A DNA stretch of 64,000 bases from Volutella citrinella (lineage: Eukaryota > Ascomycota > Sordariomycetes > Hypocreales > Nectriaceae): contig JAWZSP010000003.1 in the NCBI GenBank assembly GCA_034401135.1, forward strand, positions 4,340,001-4,404,000, written 5' to 3'. The notes below the pieces were generated by a model. It was not told the origin of the DNA and searched no databases. It was given only the letters and a program-made list of their open reading frames with translations. Every line of letters begins with the position of its first letter. Within the stretch, counting starts at the first letter, position 1. Below are positions 52,733 through 62,306 of the stretch, piece by piece. The position numbers and the translations under genes are program-made.

Positions 52733-55244
52733 CTAGACGGCCTGGACATAGCTCGCCGGGACGCTTCCTGTCACGCCAGCCTTCTCCACCTCGACCCAGC
52801 CATCGCCTGGGTCTTCCTGCACGAGGACAAATCGCTCGCCCTCGACCATGGAGTGCTCCGTCTCGGACTGCGCAGTATATTCGTATAGGGCCTCTACGTA
52901 GCGCAGCTTCTTGGCACCACGCCTGGGGGCCACGGCAGGGCCCTTCTTCTTACCACCGGGACCCATAGATGGCGTCGCGGACGACGTCGTCGAGGTGGAG
53001 TACGTCGATGAGGGCCGGGCAGCGCTGCCCACCACGGGAGAGGGAGTGGGAGCGGCGGCCGAGATCTCGACGTAGGATGAGGGGACCACGCCTTCCTTGT
53101 AGCCGAGACGCACCTTGACCCAGCCTGATCCATCTGTAGATTTTGTATTAGCACGAGAGTCATGCATGCTCAGTGATGTCTGGTGCCATCTTACCATCTG
53201 GCTCGAGTATTGTAACCTCACGACCCTCCGGGGCCGTCAGCTCGCCGTCAGCTCCTGCTTCAAACGCGTACAGCATCTTGCCCTTCTTCTCCTCCTTGGA
53301 CCCTCCGTTAGCCGGCAAGGCTCCATCCTTGACATACGCGACCGGGGGCGGCGCCATGACGCGCTTCCGGCCCGCAGTGGCCGAGGAGACACTCGGCCGG
53401 GGAGCCGCTTCGGGAGCTGGAGCTGAAGCCGAAGCTGGAGCTGCCTCCTCGACGGGTGTGCGGGGGCCCGACACGGAGCCTGAGATGGACGGCCGCGCCG
53501 AGTGGGAGCTCAGCGAGTTCATCGTGTTGGTCGTATTGGAGCGGGTGAGCTCGGGTCCCTCCATGGAGGACGATTGTGAGAGGCCGGTGGTGGTCGGTTT
53601 CAGCAGCTTGTTGGCCGAGTCCTGACGTGCAGCCTTGAGTTTCTTGCGCTCGTCCTTGCTCTGCTCGCCCGGACAGTCGGGGGGCACCTTCATCTCGCAC
53701 TTGCTGTGGCATGTGTATCCACAGTCCCGGCAGTCAAAACCCTTGGCACTGAGGCCCCAGATTCTCTCGCCGCACAGGTCGCAGTTGGTGGGGATCTTGA
53801 ACGTCTGGCCCTTGAAGTTGTGGTTCTTGGCGCCAAGGGTGACGTCGCCGACGACAGAGGTGATGGTGGACGTCTCGACCTCGGCCGTGACTCGCAGACG
53901 GTCGACGGCGTGCAGGTCCTCTTGCATGGCGAACAGGGTGCTGACGACTTGCACTTCGTCCTTTTTCTCCGTCCCATCGCGGATGCCCTGCTTGACCCGT
54001 CGCATGCTCTCAACCTCACGTCGCTTCTTGTCCACCTGTCTCCTAAGGTCGCCTAGCTGGGCCTTGGACTTGCCCAACACATTGCGCAGGTAAACCTTGG
54101 CACTGTCGTCGACGACCATGGTGCCGTCGTCGTGCCACACGGGGCTGGGCTCGAATCCCTTATCCGGCGGCTCGTTGAAGCTTCCCATGTTGTGCTGGAG
54201 GTACATCATGGAGTCAAGGTGAGGCAGATTGCGGGTGATCTCGGACGTCTGCTGCTGGATTAGAGTGCCGCTCTGCGACAGCAGGCTGGTTTCCAGGCTA
54301 GAGGCGGTGGTCCATAGGTGGTTGAGCTTGATGGTGCGGAATTCGCTCAGATCCTGGATGCTATCCATGACCTCGGGTACATACTCGTGGTAGTAGCGCT
54401 CCTTTTGCTTATTCGTGACATTGATTGCGATGATGTAAGAGTTCTTGGAGTTGTTCATCTCGATGAGCTGCTGGTGGTAGGCGTTCTGCGTCTTGGCCTT
54501 GTCGAAGTGTGATTCCGATTTTTTGCGCTTGGCCTCGACCTCCTGACAAACGGCGTCGTATTTGCCCTTGACCTTCTTCAAGTCGCCATAGGAAGAGTCG
54601 CGCTCGCTCTCCAGCTTCCCAGCGTAGTCAGCGTGGCGCTTGCGCAGCTCCTCGAAGCGGGTGCCATAATACTTGAGGGGCTCGGCGACCTGGCTGATGA
54701 GGTGGGTGGCGTAGCGATCGTGTTCGGCGGCGCGCTGCTCGAGAGTGTTCAGTTGGGTCGTCCAGGTGGTCAATGAAGCACTGGGTAGTGTCATGTCAGC
54801 GCGGGGCCAAGCCAAAGGCACTATACGTGGGTGGGCAGCGTTGGGCTCGTATGAGGGAGAGAGCCTGAAGCATTGTTACCTCTCGAGGGAGCCCGGAGTC
54901 ATGACAGGAGTGTCGCCGACACTCAGCTGCGCCGACTTCCTATTCTTCTTCTCGTAGTACTTTTTAGCCAGCGCAGTGAGCTTCTGGCTGTATTCCTTCT
55001 CGATGGCGGATCGTTCGCGATAGAACTGCTGGATGTCCTCGAGCCAAGCGATGCCGTGGCCAACCCAGGCGTTGGCGGCCTTGAAGCCATCCTGTGAGTC
55101 GTAGATTAGCCGGATGCGCATTCACAGACAGAATTGTGAATTGCGACGGATTTTCCGAAAAGCACAGGAGAGGGCCGCGCAAGCGGGGGGGCGACGCACC
55201 TTGAGATCGCCGCCAAAGGTGGGCAGCTGGTCCGCCTCAGCCAT
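52733..55244 (-). CDS. bzz1: Bzz1-like F-BAR / C1 / double-SH3 protein
   Basis: Four exons, 55200-55244, 54880-55091, 53195-54780 and 52733-53133, join in frame to give 747 aa. An F-BAR domain opens the protein (residues about 5-280; GHGIAWLEDIQQFYRERSAIEKEYSQKL and long charged helices). A complete C1 motif follows: H-x12-C-x2-C-x13-C-x2-C-x4-H-x2-C-x7-C, in HNFKGQTFKIPTNCDLC through CEMKVPPDC, about 400-450. After a Ser/Pro-rich linker come two SH3 domains (AFEAGADGELTAPEGREV..., completed across the last intron by WVKVRLGYKEGVVPSSYVE, and ALYEYTAQSETEHSMVEGE...WVEVEKAGVTGSVPASYV at the C-terminus). This is the architecture of Bzz1, which works with the WASP/Las17 and type-I myosin actin machinery at endocytic sites. 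Length agrees with the filamentous-fungal family. Confidence 0.93.
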
Positions 55245-55870
55245 GACGACAATCGTCGACGGAAGAGCTGGAGGGGACAGCAGCGACGCAGGCATAGAAA
55301 CGCAGCGGGAGCGATGATCCGGGAGCCGCGGAGGAGAGCAGGCGGCCCGATATGAGGGATGCGCAGCGCCGGGCTGGAGATTTCGAAGTGCTCGTAGAGT
55401 CGAGCGACTGTCAGTGGAGGCGTGGAAGTTGGTGGTGGTGGTGGCTGCTCGGGGCAGACGAGTCGAATCGCCCGGCGTCGGCGGGGGGCAGGAGCAGGTG
55501 CAGTGGCGGTCCTGGAGAGCGGGGACCAGAACTGGAGCCAGCGCTGGGGAGGAGGCGCAGCAGCAACCCGTAGCGGCGGGCAAGCCTCTGGGCCTTGAAT
55601 TATTACGCCTATGGGGAGTGGCCCCGCGGGCCTCTAGATCCGGGGGGAGGGGACCCTGTGGCTCAGTCCACCGGCGACAGGGCCGAAAAGCGCGACACAC
55701 GAGGGGCCGTGGAAGATTGTCTCAACCCCCACCTTGTCGTACAGCATTGTGGCTGCTGTTGGTGATGATGTTGAGAATTACTCGTCACCGCTCACAGCTC
55801 ACCGGTCATAACGGTTCTGTTAAAGAGCCAGAGCCTGCTGCCGGCACTTCATTTTCGAAAAACGACCAAC
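55245..55870. other. Intergenic region upstream of the Bzz1-like gene
   Basis: About 620 bases containing the promoter and leader of the minus-strand Bzz1-like gene. Repeated CCACC tracts on the minus strand around 55420-55450 fit a pyrimidine-rich leader. No other feature is seen. Confidence 0.5.
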
Positions 55871-56670
55871 ATGGCGTCAATTCCCACCACCACCACCACC
55901 ACCACCCAACCGCATCTCAATGAATCGATCCGAGAAGTCGACAAGAGCTCATGGCTAGTCGCAAGCACCCTCCTCCTCAACCATTCATCCTCGCCGCTTC
56001 CCGACCAGATTCCAGCTGACATTGCGTGTTGGAGTGATAGCAATGGAGGCCATTTCGCACTCTCCACTGCACCGGTACCTCTTCCAGATTCCAAGCCGCT
56101 CTCAGACGACTCGTCTTCCATCTCACGGGTCCATGCCGTCGACAACCAAGCGGCCGTTTGGCGGGCAGGTGAGGCTTTCATCAAAGCGCACATGGACTAC
56201 CCCAGCGTGACCCGAGAGCATATTACGCTATAATTCGTCAAAAATCAACAGCCCCTAGGGTTTAAGTTTCCGAATGTTTTGCATTATTTCGAGACCGGCT
56301 CACGATACTACCTCGTCGTCTCGAGGGTTCCCGGCCAGCTCCTTAACGAGGCTTGGCCCAGCCTAGACGAGACCACACGCTAGCATTATATTAGTAAGGT
56401 GGCTGATATCTGCTATGACTTAATGGCATAGAAGGGTGATACTATTAGTAGTGTAGATGGCAACTAGCTTTTTGAGCGTTATCTTCTGAAAGGGAATGGC
56501 GCCGAAAAGTTGGCCAACAATTGGGAGAGATGGGCTACAGCGATGTTGTAGATCCGTGGTGGAAGTTTCAGAACAGTGGTTAGAGTTACCTCGACTCGCC
56601 TTTCCTCGTGGGCACAGTTGAGCTGGTTCAGGATAGAATGGCTGCCGTTCTGCGGTTAGGAGTCCTCGCC
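55871..56670 (+). pseudogene. Phosphotransferase (APH-like kinase) pseudogene
   Basis: The first 120 codons (from ATG 55871, with a Thr run) are open. The frame is then broken by stops at 56231, 56382, 56429 and 56465, and after a frame change near 56525 by another at 56581. Reading through, the sequence resembles the N-lobe and linker of fungal aminoglycoside-phosphotransferase-like kinases: FVKNQQPLGFKFPNVLHYF, YYLVVSRVPGQLLNEAWPSL, HYISKVADICYDLMA, LFERYLLKGNG, and then VVDPWWKFQNSG and SPFLVGTVELVQDRMAAVL. The catalytic HGDL-type motif expected further on was not found, so the copy is probably also truncated. All five stops fit a single CpA to TpA change. Family identity is moderately certain; the parent's role is unknown. 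Confidence 0.75.
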
Positions 56671-57881
56671 ACTAATTTCCTGAGGCGCGGGGAACCGACC
56701 CCCAAAGCAGCAGGTGCGTGGGAGCCAGTGGCGGCGGGAAAGAACCACACATAAGACAGTGCACCCGATCCCTGGGTGCCAACCCGTTCTGGGTCTGGCT
56801 CTAGTGTTGGATGCGAGGGAATTTACCCCGCCAAGAAGCTAGGGAGTTGCTGGGGATGGCAACGGTGACAGGTTGTGCTGGGCACCCAACAAGCAGTGGA
56901 GGTGCTAGTAGTATGGGACTGCTCACAGCATCTTCCAATTGTCATTTATTATTATGGTTGCCGTAGCTAAGGTGGGTGCCAACGGGGGATACGGTCTGGG
57001 AGTATTTCTGGGCTTGCTCTCAAAACTTGACGCCAAGCCAGGCACGGCCCGCGCAGCACAGAGCAGAGTGCGGGCTGGTCTGTGAGCTGTGGTCCCCTGT
57101 GGGAAGGCCGTGCCGAGCTTCCTTTGCCCAGAAACCCCTGAGCAGCGGTGCAGCTTGTCGCACAGTAGTCACAGGTGCAGTAGCGGAAGACATGGTCAAG
57201 ACAGCGATCTTCGAGAATGCGTGTCGAAGCGTAGCATCAGCTATTGCTCCATTGGGATAGTCCTGGCACCCAGACAAGATGCCGAGCTGAAGCCGAATGC
57301 TAGGCCAGACACGCCGAGATGCGAAAAGCTGGATGCAACACTCCATGACCTACACCCAAATGGTGCTGCCCACAACCACCACGATAGCTTCGAGGCGGCA
57401 GCCACAATCGCGTAGTCATGCCACGGTCTGACCGTTCAGACAGATGAGCTCTGCTACTGCTGCTGCTTCAGAGTTCAGCGCCGGGTCCTCGGCCGCTGCC
57501 CGCCAATGCCATGGCGCCGTGGGGGTCTTCCCTCGCGCGTCGTGTGGATCCGGGGCAGCGGCCGGAGCGAAGCCGAGCGAGCACGTCACCGGCGCGCCCC
57601 TAATAGCTTGTGAGAGAGAGAGAGAGAGCCTGTGCTCGCTCCGTCGTTCCATATCTACGCCTTATCGCCCCGGGCCGCCGCAGCATCATCGCGACAGAGC
57701 CCGTCCTCCTCCATTCTCTCGACCGAAGCCCGCAGCATAGTTTCGTTGCCCGGATTCCCGCCAGGATCCCGAATTGGTTCCCGTCCCTAGCGCCCGTCCG
57801 CCGCCCCGTGCCTCTCCCCCCGTCCGGGCCTCAAAGTCGCACCACAGCTCACCACCACCCGCCCGAGTCCCAGGAACAGCC
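56671..57881. other. Intergenic region upstream of the acyl-CoA synthetase gene
   Basis: About 1.2 kb. It contains a short GA microsatellite (57608-57628). The last 250 bases, C-rich on the plus strand, are probably promoter and leader of the gene at 57882. No other gene or RNA is seen. Confidence 0.5.
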
Positions 57882-59871
57882 ATGGCTCTGACGCTGCGAA
57901 CCGCCATCAAGGGCGATGCCTCGTCCACGGCCGTCATCGTGCCCTTCAAGCCCGCCGCCCTGACCGTCTCGTACGCCGGCCTCGTCGCGCAGGTCGACGC
58001 CTTCCAGCGCAAGCTCGCCGACGTCGGCATCACCACGGCCTCGCCCGTCTCCATCGCCCTCGCCAACTCGTACGAGTTCATCGTCGCCTTCCTGGCCGCC
58101 TCGTGGCAGCGCGGCATCGCTGCTCCCCTCAACCCGGCCTACAAGCAGGACGAGTTTGAGTTCTACATCGACGACGTCAAGAGCGACATCGTCCTGGTGC
58201 CCAAGGGCGCCTGGGCCGCCAACGCCGCCAGCGTGAAGGCCGCCGCCAAGTTCAACGCCGCCGTCGCCGAGTGCTACTGGGACGCTGCCAAGGGCGAGGT
58301 CGTCCTCGATGTCAAGCACCTAGGCAAGCTCCAGGGCAAGAAGGAGCGCATCCTGGCCGCCGAGCCCGAGGACATTGCCCTCATCCTGCACACCAGGTAT
58401 GTCCCAGATCCCGAGCCAGAGCCGGAGCTAGAATCAGAATCCAGCGTCGAGTGTGAACCCCTCACATGTGATTTCGAGGAGAGACGCATCGGGATTCTGA
58501 TACTGATCTTGCACGTCGCATCCGCATGTCCGTGAAGCTAACAGGCTGCATAGCGGAACCACGTCTCGCCCCAAGGTGGTAAGTCTTCGGTTCCTTTCCG
58601 AGTGCAGCTCGTCACGCGATGGGACCAATTGCTGATTCGCATCCAACTAGGTCCCTCTGTCGCATCGAAACCTGACCAGGACTATGTGTAAGTCCCCCAC
58701 CACACCCACTTCAGCTCCATGTCGCAACAGCTCCATCTGCAACCGCATGCGCAACTGCCGTCCGCCTATCATGCTCCATCCCGCTAGCCTCAATGAAGTC
58801 CTGACCCTGACCCTGACCCAAACCGTGTAGACAACATCCAGCAAACCTATGACCTGACCGCGGCGGACCGGACCATGCTGGTCATGCCTCTCTTCCACGT
58901 CCACGGCCTCCTCTGCGGCCTCCTGGCGCCTCTCTACACCGGCGGCTCCATGGTCGTGCCGCCCAAGTTCTCCGCCACCGAGTTCTGGGGCGACTTCATC
59001 ACCCACAAGGCCAACTGGTACACGGCTGTGCCGACCATCCACCAGATCCTGCTCAAGAACCCGGCGCCGAACCCCAGGCCGGCCATCCGCTTCATCCGCT
59101 CGTGCTCGTCGCCGCTGTCGCCCACCGTCTTCAAGCAGCTCGAGGACACGTACGGCGCTCCCGTACTCGAGGCATACGCCATGACCGAGGCTTCGCACCA
59201 GATGACATCGAACCCGCTGCCGCCGGCCAAGCGCAAGGCTGGCACCGTGGGTCTCGGACAGGGCGTCGACGTGCGCATCCTCGACGAGCAGGGCAACGAG
59301 CAGGCGCAGGGCAGCGAGGGCGAGATCTGCATCAAGGGCGAGAACGTCACCGGAGGCTACCTCAACAACCCGTCGGCCAACGCCTCGTCGTTCCACGCAA
59401 ACGGCTACTTCCGTACCGGCGACCAGGGCAAGAAGGACGAAGACGGCTACGTCGTCATCACGGGCCGCATCAAGGAGCTCATCAACAAGGGCGGCGAGAA
59501 GATCAGCCCCATCGAGCTCGACAACGTCCTCACCCGGCACCCCAAGGTCGGCGAGGCCGTCAGCTTCGCCATCCCCGACGACGTGTACGGGCAGGACATT
59601 GGCGTTGCCGTGGTGCTCAAGGGCGGCGAGAAGCTGACGGCCAACGAGCTCAAGGCCTGGGTGGCGGAGCGGTCCGCCAAGTTCAAGGTGCCCAAGAAGG
59701 TGCGTTTCTAGCGATACCCGCGTGACGCTGCGTGCGGTCTTTTGGTTACTGACTCGTCCGCAGGTCTACTTCACCGAGGTCATGCCCAAGACGGCGACTG
59801 GCAAGATCCAGCGCCGCATCGTGGCGGAGACGATGATGAAGCAGGATGCTCCCCCCAAGTCGAAGCTGTAA
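57882..59871 (+). CDS. Peroxisomal acyl-CoA (oxalyl-CoA type) synthetase, Pcs60 family
   Basis: Five exons, 57882-58396, 58554-58578 (25 nt), 58651-58687 (37 nt), 58831-59699 and 59764-59871, join in frame to give 517 aa. Adenylate-forming enzyme motifs appear in order: LHTSGTTSRPKVVPLSH (ATP-binding loop, assembled from three exons), MLVMPLFHVHGL, EAYAMTEASHQM, NGYFRTGDQGKK, ITGRIKELINKGGEKISP and the C-terminal PKTATGKIQRR with the catalytic lysine. The protein ends in SKL, a type 1 peroxisomal targeting signal. Length and motif set match yeast Pcs60/Fat2, reported as a peroxisomal oxalyl-CoA synthetase. The substrate, oxalate or another short acid, is inferred from the family. The frame extends 36 codons upstream to another Met, but that stretch is Pro/Arg-rich leader-like sequence. 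Confidence 0.9.
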
Positions 59872-60320
59872 GAACGATCGGAAAGGGACAAGGGTCGAAA
59901 AAGGAGTTCCGTAGATGCTTTAGGTTGGATTTCAAGACGATTGGTATATCGTCGAGAGTATCTGCGGCGAAAATAGTGACAAAACAAATATGCACACCGC
60001 TGGCTACGTTGTATGCTTAAATGTGAACCATGGTATGTGCTGTGTATTATTGTCCATTTATGTACATTTCCACCTCATTGGCGCATTCCTCCCCGCTTGT
60101 TCAACTACCAGCCAGGAGGAAGCGAGATCCGATTTGCAAAAAGAAAGTATGCACCCGAGACGCCGTGATAATCGTGGGGAAATCGCAAGCCAAAAACGAC
60201 AGTCGCAGATATTGATGTGGTAACAAAGAAGCCCAACCCCCTCGCTCTCCGTAGTTAACATGACGGCTCTTGTTCCATGGGCCCATCGCTCAGCCCAGAA
60301 CTGCCTCTTCCCCCGTGAGC
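59872..60320. other. Intergenic region between convergent synthetase and small acidic protein genes
   Basis: About 450 bases, AT-rich around 59930-60070, with the 3' ends of two convergent genes. Nothing else is visible. Confidence 0.55.
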
Positions 60321-60704
60321 TTAGTCGTACTTGGCGTCGTCGTCGTGCAGCTCAATCACGTCGTCGTCGTCATTGTCGTAGAGGCGCGGGTGGCTCTCGT
60401 TGCGCTTGAGATCGCCTCGTGCCGCCGCCGACGCGCGGGCCTTTCGCGGGACGACGTCATGGCGCTCGACCCAGCAGGCGGTGCCGTCGGGGGCCTCCCA
60501 GCGCATGGGCGTGCGGGCGGTACCGTTGGCCTTGGGCTTGCTGGCCCCGGCGGTCTCTTCAGCGGCCGGGGCGGAGGGGTCGACACCGGCGTCGGTCGCG
60601 TTGGAGAGGCACTGGGCGTTTGCGTCCTGGAGGTCGCTAAAGACGCCGAGGACGGTGGTGGCGCCCTCGGTGTCACGGTGGAGGAGAGTGTAGACAACGG
60701 TCAT
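60321..60704 (-). CDS. Small acidic protein of unknown function
   Basis: An intronless frame of 127 aa. It starts MTVVYTLLHRDTEGATTVLGVFSDLQDANAQCL, a compact possibly structured region. A Pro/Ala-rich linker follows, then TPMRWEAPDGTACWVERHDVVPRKAR, which reads like a short beta-rich module with an aromatic core. The C-terminus is strongly acidic (YDNDDDDVIELHDDDAKYD). I do not recognise the family. The alternation of a short folded N-terminus, a linker and a second conserved-looking motif supports a real gene rather than a chance frame. It has no signal peptide and is probably cytosolic or nuclear. Confidence 0.62.
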   Translation of the reverse strand: MTVVYTLLHRDTEGATTVLGVFSDLQDANAQCLSNATDAGVDPSAPAAEETAGASKPKANGTARTPMRWEAPDGTACWVERHDVVPRKARASAAARGDLKRNESHPRLYDNDDDDVIELHDDDAKYD

Positions 60705-62306
60705 GGTGTTGGCTGGTGTACGCAGTTGACGATGGTTTATGGTTGATGAAGTAGGAGTAGTGTGATGATTGAAGTTGCGGGGTGGTGTAGTATTAGTAGC
60801 TGTGCGAGGACAATCTGTTGCTGGGAAGCTAGATAGATGTGAGGATGATGATGGTGACGACGATGATGGGAAGGCCAGCTATTTATTCCTGGTGTCCATC
60901 ATGGCGTTGCTCAGCTGACGCCTCATCTTTTCGCAATCCGTCCAATGCGTCCCCATCTAAGATTCCCCGCCGATTGCGGGACGCTGCACAAGCCCGACGA
61001 CAGTCATGGCCATGGATCGCGGTCACCGGTGGTGTGACGTCTTTTTGCTGGCCAAGTGACCACGGCCCGAGCTTGGGATCGTCCAGGGTCAAGCTTCAAA
61101 TGGCCCATGAGCAGCGCTGAGCGAAGCTTGGAGGGGGCGCACAGCTGCCCCGCTCCGGGCCGGCCGCCACGGGATGGAGCGCCAGCGCGAAATCCCCCTC
61201 CAAAAAAAGAGTGAGCAGGGGGTCTGATGGGCCAGGGTTGTGCAGAACACAGTACGTGGTATGTCATCGGTTCTACTGCCAGCTCGCAGCTGCTAGGGCT
61301 GCGTCCGGGGCCGCCGGGGGACATGGCCGAGGAGTCGCCCCGGGCCTCCGTCCCGGCCATGTCTCGGGATTCTGAGTCCGGACGCTGATGAACCAGTACC
61401 AGGTACTCGGAATTCTTCACCCACGGTCAGAAGAGAAGCGCTGTGTGGTAGCCAGCAGCCCGTCCGAGGAAGAGGTTTGTCGGGGTAACCACTAGAGGCA
61501 CCGTCTTGGCTTGCCTGTTTTATCCATCTGCTTGATCGCGTGCGTGCTCGCTGGCCAGTTGCTCGTGGTCATGATGGGCCAGCCATAGTACGATAGATCG
61601 AGAGAGGGGTGGTTGGCGCCTGGGCCCAGCTGCTTTGGCGGGCGGGCTCATTGGCGGCCTTCGCCCTCCGCCTCTCCGCCCCCCGCCACGGCCGGTCCAT
61701 GTGGACACTGGAATCCGATGCGCGCACCTGGCCCGCCGCAGGCCGGGAATAGCCACCTCAGCCTTTCCAGGTTCCAGGGACTCGACCAGCTCCGCGAGTG
61801 ACCGTCAAGAAGATTTCCTCGTCTCGCCCAGCTGTGACTCTACGTCCATCCATTACCAATCGCCAACAGGCCGACCACGGAGGATTGGCCTGTCAGAGCC
61901 CCGGCCTGTCACTATGGAATTAGCCGCTCGGGCTTTCTTGCTCAGCAGTACCTTATGCAACTCTGTCATGGGGTCATGTCGCCCACGGCCGCGGAAATAG
62001 TCTTCTGTGAGGGATTACACCTACTTACACCTACTTACACCAGGACCCACCCTCCGCCGAGTTGCTTCCATGCGCGACATCTGAGGATGGGCGTGTCAAG
62101 CCTTGGCATGAAGGTGCTTGGATCACGACGGACTGACTGGATAGTCTGGTGTTCCCAGTATACACGGCCAATTCATCATCTTCTTCAACATGACTATGGT
62201 GAGAGTTGTTGAATGGCCCATTGCTTGTGTACAGTCAAGTCTGATTTCGAGTCTGGTATTGCATCTTTACCATTGCTCTCCTTGTGCCACTCAGTCAGGC
62301 CAATGC
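60705..62306. other. Intergenic region between the small acidic protein and the HET gene
   Basis: About 1.6 kb. It contains the promoter of the minus-strand small gene (a TAAATA element near 60880 in minus orientation) and the 3' flank of the HET gene. A short direct repeat of TTACACCTAC lies near 62018-62040. No supported coding or RNA feature. Confidence 0.5.

Noticed and set aside
51996..52736. 246-codon plus-strand frame downstream of the C2H2 gene
   Set aside because: Composition is uneven, no domain is seen, and it overlaps the 3' end of the Bzz1-like gene.
58799..58820. CCCTGA repeats resembling telomeric DNA
   Set aside because: Only about three units, inside an intron, and the fungal telomere unit is TTAGGG; a simple repeat is enough to explain it.
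58647..59540. 297-codon minus-strand frame
   Set aside because: It is antisense to the synthetase, whose motifs and splice sites are unambiguous.
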